A DNA stretch of 64,000 nucleotides from Hermatobates lingyangjiaoensis (GCA_026182355.1 JAPFBL010000997.1:88501-152500); one strand, 5' to 3'; positions 10,868-20,760 are shown, counted from the first letter of the stretch. Notes: a model not told the origin generated them from the sequence alone. Translations and numbers: made by a program.

Positions 10868-11575
10868 ATATTAATTAAACACCAGAATAAACAAATATAT
10901 ATTAATTACAATGCTCTAAGGCCTTTCGTTACAACATCATCAGACAGCTAAATGAACCAAACTAAAAATATAATAACAAGTTCACCTAATTGATTGAAGT
11001 CTTCATTCATTAATGATAGTAATTTGTTTAATAGGCTTGTTAATAATAAGGGGTAGGAAAAAAATAGTTGAGTATATAGGATACCTTGTACTGATTGCCA
11101 AGTGTCTTATATTGGACAGACGAGTAAAGGTCTGTTTACAAGAGTAAAACAACACCAATATTCAATCAGACGGGACGATGAAAAGAGTGCCTTGTTCTTA
11201 CATGTAAGGAACAAAAATCATATGATAAATTGGAGTGAAGCAAAGGAATTAATTTTTTTACCTTCAGAAAGGAGGAGAAATATTATTGAAAGTGTACTTC
11301 TGTGGAAATTTAATGAACAGTAGTCCGGGACTTTACAAACTAGATGGAATATTAATAAAAGAAATAAGTAAGCAGATCAAGACTCCTTCAATTTTAGGAA
11401 CATTAAATTCAGACAGGGATGCCAGCAATCCTAAAGACTTCAATCAACCAGGTTAACTTGTTATTATATTTTTAGTTTGGTTCATTTAGATCTCTGATGA
11501 TGTTGTAACAAAGGTCTTAGAGCATTGTAAGTAAGATATATTTGTTTATTGTGGTGTTTAATTCATATATTAAGA
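10868..11575 (+). mobile_element. Penelope-like element remnant with inverted ends
   Basis: A GIY-YIG endonuclease fragment is flanked by inverted copies of one sequence. The left end (10,868-11,010) has AATGCTCTAAGGCCTTTCGT and ACATCATCAGACAG, and the right end (11,430-11,570) has the reverse complement with changes. Each end carries a hammerhead-like core: left, minus strand, CTGATGA, T, GTTGTAAC, GAAA, AGGCCT, T. In the right copy the GAAA box has lost its G. The GIY-YIG piece with the inverted ends identifies the foldback families here as PLE-derived. Confidence 0.7.
11072..11323 (+). pseudogene. GIY-YIG endonuclease fragment of a Penelope-like element
   Basis: An open stretch reads VYRIPCTDCQVSYIGQTSKG, then LFTRVKQHQYSIRRDDEKSA, a histidine, and LIFLPSERRRNIIESVLLWK. 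This has the C-x2-C and YIGQT start, the Arg in the first helix, the H-x4-H-like spacing and the late Glu of the GIY-YIG nuclease that ends the Penelope ORF. In intact elements it follows a reverse transcriptase. No RT is present here, so this is a 5'-deleted copy with no function expected. Confidence 0.75.
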
Positions 11576-11579
11576 GTTA

Positions 11580-11960
11580 TTGTTGATTATTAATTTATAT
11601 ATATATATATATATATATAGGTGTGTTCTCTAATCGGGGTTCGGTCAATTTTCCAGGATAAAAAATCAAACTCTCGTTGCCAACGTTTCGGTTTTATTTA
11701 AAACCTTTTTCATAGGCAGAAGTAAGAATTTTTTAACTAAGAGAATGAAATGTACCTATTTAAAGGAACAACAATGTTAGCCGGACAAAACCTTCGACTA
11801 GACTAATAAGATAACGTAAATTGTAAATTTCATTTTCTTAGTTAAAAAATTCTTACTTCTGCCTATGAAAAAGGTTTTAAATAAAACCGAAACGTTGGCA
11901 ACGAGAGTTTGATTTTTTATCCTGGAAAATTGACCGAACCCCGATTAGAGAACACACCTA
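11580..11960. mobile_element. PLE family B palindrome after (TA)n
   Basis: The left arm (11,621-11,730) is repeated in reverse complement at about 11,835-11,957, with a non-palindromic centre near 11,760-11,820. Key sequences: TTCGGTCAATTTTCCAGGAT, CCGAAACGTTGGCAACGAGA and ATGAAAAAGGTTTTAAATAA. The GCC..hairpin..GAAACGTT..GGC arrangement follows hammerhead geometry, but CTGANGA is replaced by TATGAAAAA. Confidence 0.75.
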
Positions 11961-11993
11961 TTCTATCAAACGGTCGATATATTATTGAATATG

Positions 11994-12035
<42 letters not shown>

Positions 12036-12082
12036 CAATATAAACAAAGAAACATAGAGAAATCAAAAGAACACACTTAGAG

Positions 12083-12116
12083 TCTCTAATTTTCGGTTTG
12101 AACCGTCTTCAGGAGA
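12083..12116 (-). ncRNA. Hammerhead-like motif, PLE family C, left arm
   Basis: Minus strand: TCTC, CTGAAGA, extra C, hairpin GGTTCAAACC, GAAA, self-complementary AATT, A at the cleavage position, GAGA pairing with TCTC. This mirrors the plus-strand motif in the right arm. The order and pairing are visible directly; activity is not tested. Confidence 0.6.
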
Positions 12117-12219
12117 GATAAGAGAGGGAAACCAAGCGCACTGGTTCAGAGACGGTTGGAGACCAACGGTTGGTCTCCAACCGTCTCTGAACCAGTGCGC
12201 TTGGTTTCCCTCTCTTATC

Positions 12220-12253
12220 TCTCCTGAAGACGGTTCAAACCGAAAATTAGAGA
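12220..12253 (+). ncRNA. Hammerhead-like motif, PLE family C, right arm
   Basis: Plus strand: TCTC (12,220-12,223), CTGAAGA (12,224-12,230), extra C, hairpin GGTTCAAACC, GAAA (12,242-12,245), AATT, A, then GAGA (12,250-12,253) pairing with TCTC. Stem III is a 4-base self-complementary sequence with no loop, so a folded core would need two molecules pairing through it. Confidence 0.6.
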
Positions 12254-12339
12254 CTGTAAGTGTGTTCTTTTGATTTCTCTATGTTTCTTTGTTTATATTG
12301 AACTATATTGTCCGTTTTGGATCGTATTTCCAACGAAAA

Positions 12340-12342
12340 AAA

Positions 12343-12413
<71 letters not shown>

Positions 12414-12440
12414 ATATATATATATATTATATATATATTC
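12340..12440. repeat. (TA)n microsatellite
   Basis: About 100 bp of TA dinucleotides with minor interruptions, between two foldback elements. Confidence 0.95.
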
Positions 12441-12444
12441 TATG

Positions 12445-13125
12445 AGTTGTCCGGGGAAAGGAATATGATTCGTTGCAATGTTGACCAATAGGAGTGAAGT
12501 TTGCAGGTCCATGCGTAAGGTCCCAGTTGCCCGCTGCTCAGCAAAAAGCCTCAGTCGTTCTGCCAATAGGTATAGAGGTTGCACAGTCCCTCTGTGTTAA
12601 ATGATGTTTGGCAGAAAACATTAGCCTCACTTTACAGTGAACTCCTGTTCCCTTTCTATTTTTGATTTTTGTGGTGGTTGGGTGTTGTTGTTTACTATTT
12701 TCTGTTACGGATATTGCTAGATTTTAAATGATACTCTCGGTTGTTTACTGCGAAAAGCCGCCTTCATCTTCATGCCAACAGGGGTAGAGGTTGCACAGTC
12801 CCTCTTGATTATTAAAAGATGTTGGCCTGAAGATAACCAGAGAATGGTTGAAACATGTCGCAAATACCACCACCAGGTCAACAGTGCAGAACTTTTCATC
12901 ACCTACCAGCCATCCATCAATAGCAGCAATAACATTCGACTGAAGAGAAAACATGAAAATAAGAAACCGAAGAGGAAAGAAAACAAAACCTATAACTTGA
13001 AGATGTTTCTACGAGAAGGAGTTGGAATTCAGTGTCAGAGGCTTTTTGCTGAGCAGCGGGCAACTGGGACCTTATGCATGGACCTGCAAACTTCACTCCT
13101 ATTGGTCAACATTGCAACGATATAT
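12445..13125. mobile_element. Foldback element, probably PLE-derived
   Basis: The sequence at about 12,474-12,552 (GTTGACCAATAGGAGTGAAG, AGCAAAAAGCCT) returns inverted at 13,032-13,115 (AGGCTTTTTGCTGAGCAGCG). The interior holds a frame from 12,772 with NQRMVETCRKYHHQVNSAEL and a Lys-rich stretch, not recognised. A hammerhead-like core sits at 12,825-12,861. I assign it to the PLE group on the core and the foldback layout. Confidence 0.55.
12825..12861 (+). ncRNA. Hammerhead-like motif, separate family
   Basis: GC, CTGAAGA, extra T, stem II AACC..GGTT, GAAA, self-complementary ACATGT, C at the cleavage position, GC. Stem II and stem III sequences differ completely from the neighbouring families, while the core boxes and the extra base are kept. 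This pattern is best explained by structural conservation. Confidence 0.55.
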
Positions 13126-13600
13126 ATATATTCTATTGAAAATGATCGCAGTTTCTGCATTCATGTCCTTTTTATTAACAGATTCTAACCTCCATATTCT
13201 AATTTTCTTATTGTAGGAGGTAAACTATAAATCAGGTTCGCCAATGACATTTCCAAGTTCCTGTTCCAGTGAACGAAAGAAATTTAATAACATTTAGTAT
13301 ATAATAATATACTAAATGTATATTCACTCTACACTAATAAACTAGCTTTCAACCATCAATAGTGTAAGGTGAATGTACATTTAGACCATGTTTTTTAATT
13401 TCTTTCGTTCACCTGACCTATTTACTTGGAAATGTCATTGGCGAACCTGATTTATAGTTTACCTACTACAATAAGAAAATTAGAATCTGTTAATAAAAAG
13501 GTCGCGAATGCAGAAACAGCGATCATTTTCAATAGAGTATGCTTGAGAGAAGATCTGCTGCCAATATATACCAATATATATAACAAATTCAATAATATAT
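13125..13600. mobile_element. Foldback with PLE N-terminal-like peptide
   Basis: Sequence around 13,130-13,260 (GATCGCAGTTTCTGCATTC, GGTTCGCCAATGACATTTCC) is inverted at 13,425-13,545. The centre has a second inversion (TTTAGTATATAATAATATAC). The right arm encodes IIFNRVCLREDLLPIYTNIY, which shares FN.VC...LLP.YT with frames at 23.05 and 32.45 kb. Such a short conserved peptide is plausibly the N-terminal part of a Penelope ORF. Confidence 0.6.
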
Positions 13601-13604
13601 CAAC

Positions 13605-13975
13605 GGTTGGATAGAATAGGTGTATAATGTAATCGGGATTCGGTCAATTTTCCAGGATCAAAATCAAACTCTCAATGCCGACGTTTTGGTTTTATTTAAA
13701 ACCTTTTTCATAGGCAGAAGTCAGAATTTTTGAATTAGAAAAATGATGAAATTTACATTATATAAAATGAAGTAACAATAGATAGTTAGTGAACTAACAT
13801 CTTAACTGGTCAAAAACTTGGACCAGACTGATATTTCTGCCTATGAAAAAGGTTTTAAATAAAACCGAAACGTCGGCATTGAGAGTTTGATTTTGATCCT
13901 GGAAAATTGACCGAATCCCGATTACATTATACACCTAATATATATAACTATATATATATATATATATATTGATAT
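13605..13975. mobile_element. PLE family B palindrome and (TA)n
   Basis: Left arm from GGTGTATAATGTAATCGGGA (13,619), right arm ending TCCCGATTACATTATACACC (13,937). Contains two copies of the family B GAAACGTC core, one per strand, and the CCTATGAAAAAGG segment. The centre (13,745-13,830) is not palindromic. (TA)n follows to 13,970. This subtype (TAATGTAATCGGG ends) differs from the 11.6 kb subtype (TTCTCTAATCGGG ends). Confidence 0.75.
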
Positions 13976-14995
13976 AGTTTCTCGACCACTGATATTTCAA
14001 ATTCACATAAGGGGTTATTGAGGATTTTGGTCATAAAACATACAACTCCTGATCATCAGCCGACGTTTCGCCAAAAGTTGTCTGGCATTTTCAAGGCTAA
14101 AAAACAATTTATTAAACGACATAAGTAAAGCAAGATAAATACATCATCAGACACTATCCAACAGAAAACAAACGACACAAACAACAATTATAGTACCCAG
14201 AGAACCACAAAAGTATCATAAAATACCTAGTGTTATTATGATTATTATTATTATTATTTAAAAAACAGACATTTGTCCTTTTTTTATTACTTATTACTGC
14301 CTGTAATAAGCGATCAGATATATCAAGCCTTAGTTTAATTTATTCCAATCTCCTGCAATAGTTGCCATTGAACTGTTTCTCATGTTGACATTAGGGGAGT
14401 AGCTTGTTTTCCTTTCCTTTGTAGGGTTATGTAACCTTCCTGCATATGTGTATTTGTTATGATGTAGCCAGATATAAGCATGGACCAGTAAATTAGTGTT
14501 TTTTCTAAATCAAGGTAATATTTTTGTAAGGTTTTTGTTTTTCCCACTGAATTTCTTTTAATTTTTGACTCTTTTTTTCATGGTTTTTGTAATTTGCTGT
14601 GTTTATTACTGTGTGTTGTGGTTTTTGCTGTTTTGAAAATGTGTTTTTTTGGTGTTCTCAATAATTAATAATACGCAATTAGGTTTAAACGACAAATGTC
14701 TGTTTTTTAAATAATAATAATAATAATAATCATAATAACAGTAGGTATTTTATGATACTTTTGTGGTTCTTTGGGTACTATAATTGTTATTTGTGTCGTT
14801 TGTTTTCTGTTGGATGGTGTCTGATGATGTATTTATCTTGCTTTACTTATGTCGTTTAATAAATTGTATTTAGCCTTGAAAATGCCAAACAACTTTTGGC
14901 GAAACGTCGGCTGATGATCAGGAGTTGTATGTTTTATGACCAAAATCCTCAATAACCCCTTATGTGAATTTATATATATATATATATAATAGGAA
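13975..14995. mobile_element. 1-kb foldback element, PLE family F
   Basis: Left arm 14,000-14,290 is inverted at about 14,690-14,970. Markers are ACCAAAATCCTCAATAACCC, GATCATCAGCCGACGTTTCG, CAACTTTTGGCGAAACGTCG and an (ATT)n run. The unique centre spans about 14,300-14,690. The plus-strand core reads AGCC, TTGAAAAT, hairpin GCCA..TGGC, GAAA, ACGT, C, GGCT, like family B in its altered first box. It ends at (TA)n, 14,971-14,988. Confidence 0.7.
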
Positions 14996-17135
14996 TATTT
15001 CAAAATAAATATGTGAAACAGCAATCCATGTTCAAACCACAATAAGAAATGGGGAAAAAATGACTAAGTTAAGTCTTTTATTTATAAATTATAAATTATA
15101 ACTATAATTTATAAATTAATTGATTATAACTATTGGTTATAGTTAAGTTTGAAAAATCTTAGTTTTTTTCTCATATGTTATTGTGGTTTAAAAATTTTAG
15201 TTATGATGTATCAAAAAATATTTTTTTTTAATTTGAAAAAAAATTATATATTTAAAATGACATTTATCTAAATGTTACTTCTGTTTAGAGAGAACAATTT
15301 TTCTCTGATTTTTTTCATATAAAAAAAGAATTCAACCGTAACAAGCAGTTTTTGTCAGGTTTTTAATGTTTAAAGTTTTTAATTTAAAAAAATATATAAT
15401 TTTTATATATTTAAAATAACATTTATCTAAATGTTATTTCTGTTTACAAAGAAATTTTTTTCTCTGTTGTTTTCATAGTAAAAAAAAAAACTAACAGCCG
15501 TATCAAGCGGTCTTCGCCAGAGTAAAATCAGTTGGGCTTGTTACAGTTGAAAAATCTTAGTTTTGTCTTTCATTTCTTATTGTGGTTTAAACATTGATAA
15601 TTATGATGTATAAAAAAACATTTTTTTTTATTAAAAAAATAATATTAATATATTTAAAATAACATTTATCTATGTGTTATTTCCATTTAAAGAGAGAAAT
15701 TTTTCTGTTTTTTTTTTCAATTAAAAAAAAAAACTAAAATTTTTCAACCGTATTAAGCCCAACTAATTTGACTGAACATCTGGGATTAGACTTTGACGAA
15801 GACAGCTAAAAATCTTATTTTTTTTTTAATAAGAAAAAAAAAACAGAAAAATTTCTCCATGTAAACAGAAATAATATTTAGATAAATGTTATTTTAAATA
15901 TATAAATATAATTTTTTTGTTTTAATTAAAAAAAAAAATTTTAATACATCATAAGAATCAATATTTAAAACACAATAAGAAATGAGAAAAAAAACTAAGA
16001 TTTTTCAACCGAAACAAGCGGTCTTCGTCAGAGTCAAATCCCAGATGATCAGTCAAATCAGTTGGGCTGATTATTTACCGTAATAACCGTATTATTTACG
16101 GTTGAAAAATCTCGTTTTTTTTCCTCATATGTTATTGTGGTTTAAACATTCATTACTATAATATATGAAAAAATATTTTTTTTTAAGTATTAAAAAAAAA
16201 TAATGTTTATATATTTTAAATAGTATTTATCTAAATAATATTTCTGGTTATAGAGAGAAATTTATCTCTGTTTTTTTTTTTTCATATTAAAAAATAAAAC
16301 AGAATTTCAACCGTAAGAAGCAGTCTTCGTCACAGTTACATCAATTGGGATGTTTCGGTTGAAAAATCTAATTTTTTTCTCATTTCTTATTGTGATTTAA
16401 ACATTGATTATTATTATTATTATTATTATGATATATGAAAAAACATTTTTGTAATTTAAAGGAAAAAATAAATTTTATATATTCAAATAACATTTATCTA
16501 AATATTATTTCAGTTTACAGAGAGAAATTTTTCTCTGTTTTGTTTCATTTTAAAAAAAAAAGAAAAAAACTTATTTTTTTTTCTTATTCCTTATTGTAGT
16601 TTAAACATTGTTTAGTATGATGTATGTAAAAACTTCATTAATTTAAAAAAAAAATAAAATTTATTTAAATGTTTACTCTGTTTTTTTTTTATATTAGAAA
16701 AAAACTAACAACCGTAACAAGCGGTCTTCGTCAGAGTCAAATCAGTTGGGCTTGTTACGGTTGAAAAATCTAAGCTTTTTTTTTTTCAGTTAGTATTGTG
16801 GTTTAAACGTTCCTTATTATTTTTGTATGTAAGCACTTTTTTTTAATTTAAAAAAAAATAAAATTTATTTATTTAAATGTTAGTTCTGTTTACATAGAGA
16901 AATTATTCTCTGTTGTTTTTTGTATATTAAAAAAACAAATAATAACCTTAATAAACGGTCATTGTCAGAGTCAAATCAGTTGGGCTTATAACGGTTGAAA
17001 AATCTTAGTTTTTTTTCTCATTTCTAAGATTTGCAAAACTAAGATTCCTTTCTCATTTCTTATTGTGATTTAAATATTGATTATTATGTTTGTATGTAAA
17101 AATATTTTTTTTTAATTTTTTAAAAAAAATTTTTT
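14996..17135. repeat. Degenerate array of family A units abutting the RA exon
   Basis: Irregular tandem units of about 160-360 bp combining TTTATCTAAATGTTATTTCT, GTTTACAGAGAGAAATTTTT, a family A core (ACCGTAACAAGCGGTCTTCG) and TTCTTATTGTGGTTTAAACA. One unit near 15,836-15,925 is inverted. The last unit runs directly into the acceptor of the exon at 17,161, whose flank TTATTTCTGTTTACAG|AAAGAA is itself a copy of the repeat's internal sequence. Confidence 0.75.
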
Positions 17136-17160
17136 ATCCAAAAGTTATTTCTGTTTACAG

Positions 17161-17348
17161 AAAGAATATATGAAGATGACGAATGCCTAGTCAGTCAGTT
17201 AATGCAGTGGACGAGAGATTCTAAGAATCGGCTGATGTTTTGTTCTCGCCCAGTAGAAAGGACCTCACTTTTTACATCTCCTGCTACATATCTAGCGCCA
17301 ACAGACACCCACCTACACGACGCCTTCTCCAATAATAAAATGATACAG
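17161..17348 (+). CDS. mig-10/RAPH1: MRL family protein, RA-domain end exon
   Basis: Acceptor TTATTTCTGTTTACAG, donor CAG|GTGTAT. Phase 1 in, phase 0 out, 63 residues. ERIYEDDECLVSQLMQWTRD then SKNRLMFCSRPVERTSLF align closely with ERIFEDHENLVENLLNWTRD of lamellipodin, closing the RA domain. The remainder, SPATYLAPTDTHLHDAFSNN, leads to the PH domain. The acceptor lies inside a tandem array that carries near copies of itself upstream. Confidence 0.93.
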
Positions 17349-17409
17349 GTGTATAACGGAATTATTATTTATTTGATAACGGAACAATTTTGAAAGTTCT
17401 TATGGTTTG

Positions 17410-18316
17410 TTTAGGTGACCATAAATGGGATATTTATAGCTTATTAACTCAATTGTTTGTACATACAGACAGACAATTCTCTACGTATATTCATTCGTTT
17501 TACGTTTTTTTTTTTCAATTTTACTTTCAAAAATTTTATTATGAAAAAGCCAAAAAAAAATATTGATTTTTGACCATAAATGGGATATTTATAGCTTATT
17601 AACTCAATTGTTTGCACATACAGACAGACAATTCTCTACTTATATTCATTCGTTTTACTTTTTTTTTTTAAATTTTACTTTCAAAAATTTTATTATGAAA
17701 AAGCCAAAAAAAAATATTTATTTTTGACCATAAATGGGATATTTATAGCTTATTAACTCAATTGTTTGCACATACAGACAGACAATTCTCTACTTATAAT
17801 CATTCGTTTTACGTTTTTTTTTAAATTTTACTTTCATAAATTTTATTATGAAAAAGCCAAAAAAAAAAATATTGATTTTTGACCATAAATGGGATATTTA
17901 TAGCTTATTAACTCAATTGTTTGCACATACAGACAGACAATTCTCTACTTATATTCATTCGTTTTACGTTTTTTTTTTTCAATTTTACTTTCAAAAATTT
18001 TATTATGAAAAAGCCAAAAAAAATATTGATTTTTGACCATAAATGGGATATTTATAGCTTATTAACTCAATTGTTTGCACATACAGACAGACAATTCTCT
18101 ACGTATATTCATTCGTTTTACGTTTTTTTTCAATTTTACTTTCAAAAATTTTATTATGAAAAAGCCAAAAAAAAAATATTGATTTTTGACCATAAATGGG
18201 ATATTTATAGCTTATTAACTCAATTGTTTGCACATACAGACAGACAATTCTCTACGTATATTCATTCGTTTTACGTTTTTTTTTTCAATTTTACTTTCAA
18301 AAATTTATTATGAAAA
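17410..18316. repeat. 154-bp satellite, six tandem copies
   Basis: Units begin GACCATAAATGGGATATTTA at 17,417, 17,572, 17,726, 17,881, 18,035 and 18,188, with CACATACAGACAGACAATTC in the middle and ATTATGAAAAAGCC near the end. Copies differ mostly in homopolymer length, so the array is young. A seventh, partial unit is interrupted by a transposon at 18,317. The repeated KFYYEKAKK frame is incidental. Confidence 0.95.
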
Positions 18317-18368
18317 TTTGAGGTAAAATGGATAAATCAACAAAAGTCTCCACACAAATGAAGTTTTA

Positions 18369-18407
18369 TTCAACGCGTTTCGAACACTTTGTGTTCATCA
18401 TCAGGAA
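18369..18407 (-). ncRNA. Hammerhead-like motif, PLE family E, left arm
   Basis: Minus-strand mirror of the motif at 18,504-18,542, with the same boxes: TTC, CTGATGA, extra T, hairpin GAACAC..GTGTTC, GAAA, ACGCGT, T, GAA. Confidence 0.6.
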
Positions 18408-18503
18408 AACACCAAGGAAGTGGTACTGACGGGTTGGTCAAGTGACTGTCAAGTGACAGTTGTTTTCACTTGACGAACCCGTCAGTACCACTTCCTTGGT
18501 GTT

Positions 18504-18542
18504 TTCCTGATGATGAACACAAAGTGTTCGAAACGCGTTGAA
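18504..18542 (+). ncRNA. Hammerhead-like motif, PLE family E, right arm
   Basis: TTC, CTGATGA (18,507-18,513), extra T, stem II GAACAC-AAA-GTGTTC, GAAA (18,530-18,533), self-complementary ACGCGT (18,533-18,538), T (18,539), GAA pairing with TTC. Stem II is a perfect 6-bp hairpin. The same core recurs in the copies at 27.6-27.8, 42.5 and 57.7 kb. Confidence 0.65.
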
Positions 18543-18649
18543 TAAAACTTCATTTGTGTGGAGACTTTTGTTGATTTATCCATTTTACCTCAGAATGAGT
18601 AAATACCACACAATTACGGATTGCACAACTAATGATTTATTATGAAAAA

Positions 18650-19085
18650 GCCAAAAAAAATATTGATTTTTAAAATTATAAAAGATAATCTTTAGTGAGA
18701 GTAAATTTCGTTTTATTTCGAGTACCACTGCCAAATGTAAAATAAATTTGAATAAAACTCATTTAATTGTAATTTGGCCATTACAAACGATTCCACAGTA
18801 AAGTCTCAACTCATTCAAAGCCATTTGCTCCAAATCATTCTCTACTAGTAATTCTCACAAATCCCCCAAAGGCTACTAAAACGGCAATGGCCACGTAATC
18901 TTTTGTCGTGTTAATGATTTAATACAGTTACGGAGTGCTACCAATAGGTGTCCATCCGATTTCCGCTACAAACTCAAAAACCTAAAGGACCATCCCTAGA
19001 GGGGCCATGCAGCTATACCACAAGTTGCATTGGCTTTATTTTCCACGTGGTTCTTCAAATCGGTGGCTACAAGGGCCACTGACCC
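18650..19085. other. Intronic sequence, no recognised feature
   Basis: Moderately complex sequence without clear repeats or open frames. The GC-richer part at 18,920-19,080 could be an old element. I find no matching copy or terminal repeat in the window. Confidence 0.35.
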
Positions 19086-19505
19086 TACTTGCAGCTGAGC
19101 AGGTTCAGTAGGACCATTGGTCCGGAGTTTGCCCGAAAATTTGAGTTTGTAAGTGTTTCTTTACTTTGTGTGCTACCTATCTTCAATTTTAAACTGTTAT
19201 ATATACATAGACTGTCGTCCCTTCGTCAATTCACTTCTTCTCCTGAGGACGTCCGCCATTACCGTCGAAATATTGAAAAGTGAGACTTTGTTATGTTTCT
19301 GTCTATGTGTCACAGTTTATTTTTAGTGTATATATATGTATATATAGTTCACACAGGAAAGAGAAAACACAAATAAAGACACACACAAAAGACTCACAAC
19401 GATATTTCGACAGTCGTCGTCATCGGGCAGAACTAGTCCCTTTGAGTAGCTGAAGCTAACTCTATATGTATATATAGACTCTATATGTATATATATACAT
19501 AACTC

Positions 19506-19544
<39 letters not shown>

Positions 19545-19640
19545 TTTATATGAATATTTTAATATAAAATTAACCCCGAAGGTGGTCTATGATGACCGAA
19601 ACGTTGGTTTGTAATTGTATATTATATATGTTTTACTAAT
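19086..19640. mobile_element. Cluster of decayed PLE ends and (TA)n
   Basis: Three pieces are seen. The first, 19,089-19,320, resembles family D/G and has CTGAGGA..GAAATATTG near 19,243-19,275. The second is a minus-strand family H core (CGATATTTCGACAGTCGTCG) near 19,399-19,430, with CTGATGA mutated to CCGATGA. The third is a B-like CCGAAACGTTGG near 19,598. They are separated by (TA)n-rich runs at 19,460-19,540. Confidence 0.5.
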
Positions 19641-19688
19641 AGTTCTTTTGACGAACTTATTCATTTAACACCTGAACAATGGAAAAAA

Positions 19689-19719
<31 letters not shown>

Positions 19720-19730
19720 TGTGTGTGTGA
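19689..19730. repeat. (TG)n microsatellite
   Basis: TG dinucleotide run with one TA interruption. Confidence 0.9.
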
Positions 19731-19922
19731 TTAATGTTTCCATTGGGTGTTCGATATTGTACCTATTCCTGCTGATTGATGTCAGCCTCATATATAATGC
19801 ATAGTAAATACATTTTGTATAGTTTTCTCTTTGCTAGATAGAGTTAAGCAGTTGCCTAATGGTGTATAGACATGTAAAGTATCTGTTCCTCCCAAAATCT
19901 TCATTATTGTTTGTCTTTTCAG

Positions 19923-20108
19923 GAGTTCTTCAGTGGCAGTGGAGTACCCAGTGTGGAAGGACCGCTTTATTTGAAAACAGATTCAAAAAAAGGCTGGAAA
20001 CGGTTTCATTTTATGTTAAGAGCATCTGGTCTTTATTATTGGCCTAAAGATAAAGCAAAGTCCTGTTCGAAGGATCTCATCTGTTTGACCAGCTTCGACA
20101 ACAATCAG
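19923..20108 (+). CDS. mig-10/RAPH1: MRL family protein, PH-domain first exon
   Basis: Acceptor TTTGTCTTTTCAG, donor CAG|GTACTT. Phase 0 in and out, 62 codons. EFFSGSGVPSVEGPLYLKTD, then KKGWKRFHFMLRASGLYYWP, then KDKAKSCSKDLICLTSFDNN match lamellipodin EIEGVLWLKDDGKKSWKKRY and LLRASGIYYVPKGKAK. This is the start of the PH domain, with the WK+R basic signature in the region that can contact phosphoinositides and helps place the protein at the plasma membrane. Confidence 0.95.
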
Positions 20109-20239
20109 GTACTTGAGACAAATCTTTACTTATTATATAGAGTTAATGATGAACTGTGCGCTAAGCAGTGCTGGAACATGGGCCACTTATGAGGAACTGC
20201 GTAATAGCAAGACGACAGCAGCGAGTAAAACTGAAGGGT

Positions 20240-20540
20240 GTATAGAAAGACAGAGTACAAGGAATTTATATATATATATAACAGATTCAATAATATATCG
20301 ACCGTTTGATAGAATAGGTGTGTTCTCTAATCTAAACGTTGGCAACGAGAATTTGATTTTTTATCCTGGAAAATTGACCAAACCCCGATTAGAGAACACA
20401 CCTATATATATATATATTTGGGGAACAGTCCTTCATTTATACATGTGAGATTAAATTTTCTGCCCACTTTTCTTCGTGATTTGGAAAAGAAACCAGAAGA
20501 ATACAAAAGTGGGCAGAAAATTTAATCTCACACACACACA
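20240..20540. mobile_element. PLE family B half copy plus short palindrome
   Basis: 20,265-20,405 has AATAATATATCGACCGTTTG, a truncated GTTCTCTAATC end, AACGTTGGCAACGAGA and the right family B end. Next, 20,440-20,535 is a palindrome (GAGATTAAATTTTCTGCCCA inverted) next to a minus-strand peptide TCINEGLFPKY, related to the FN.VC...LLP.YT motif of the other copies. (CA)n and (TA)n follow. Confidence 0.6.
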
Positions 20541-20760
20541 CATATATATATATATATAACTTTTGTTTTTCCTTTTATTTTTAACTTATATATTCATATT
20601 CATATATATATTTTTTTATTTTATTATTTTTTTTTCTTTTTTTATTATATATATATTTTTTATTTTATTTATTTATTTATTTTTTTTTATTATTTCCTTT
20701 TTTATAATTTTTAATTTATAATTTTTAATTTTATAATTTTATCTATTGTTTTTGCTTTCT
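20541..20760. repeat. AT-rich low-complexity block
   Basis: (TA)n followed by T-rich runs with TTTATT and TTTTTA motifs. No feature beyond composition. Confidence 0.7.

Larger units (their letters stand above)
11996..12312. mobile_element. (TA)n plus PLE family C palindrome
   Basis: (TA)n at 11,998-12,032, then a near-perfect foldback. 12,033-12,170 is repeated inverted at 12,170-12,305, with GGTTGGAGACC/GGTCTCCAACC at the centre. Both arms contain the family C hammerhead-like core, one per strand. The outer ends read AGTTCAATATAAACAAAGAA. Confidence 0.8.
18317..18634. mobile_element. PLE family E palindrome with 14-bp target duplication
   Basis: The insertion splits a 154-bp satellite unit. 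ATTTATTATGAAAA is found on both sides (18,303-18,316 and 18,635-18,648), while intact units have it once. The element is a foldback: GAGGTAAAATGGATAAATCA..GTTTTATTCAACGCGTTTCG inverted around about 18,455. The right end extends further (GAGTAAATACCACACAATTA, GCACAACTAATG). This is the clearest insertion event for this class in the window. Confidence 0.85.

Noticed and set aside
17848..18313. Frames repeating KFYYEKAKKKILIFDHKWDI
   Set aside because: Produced by the 154-bp satellite; frame is broken by homopolymer changes between copies.
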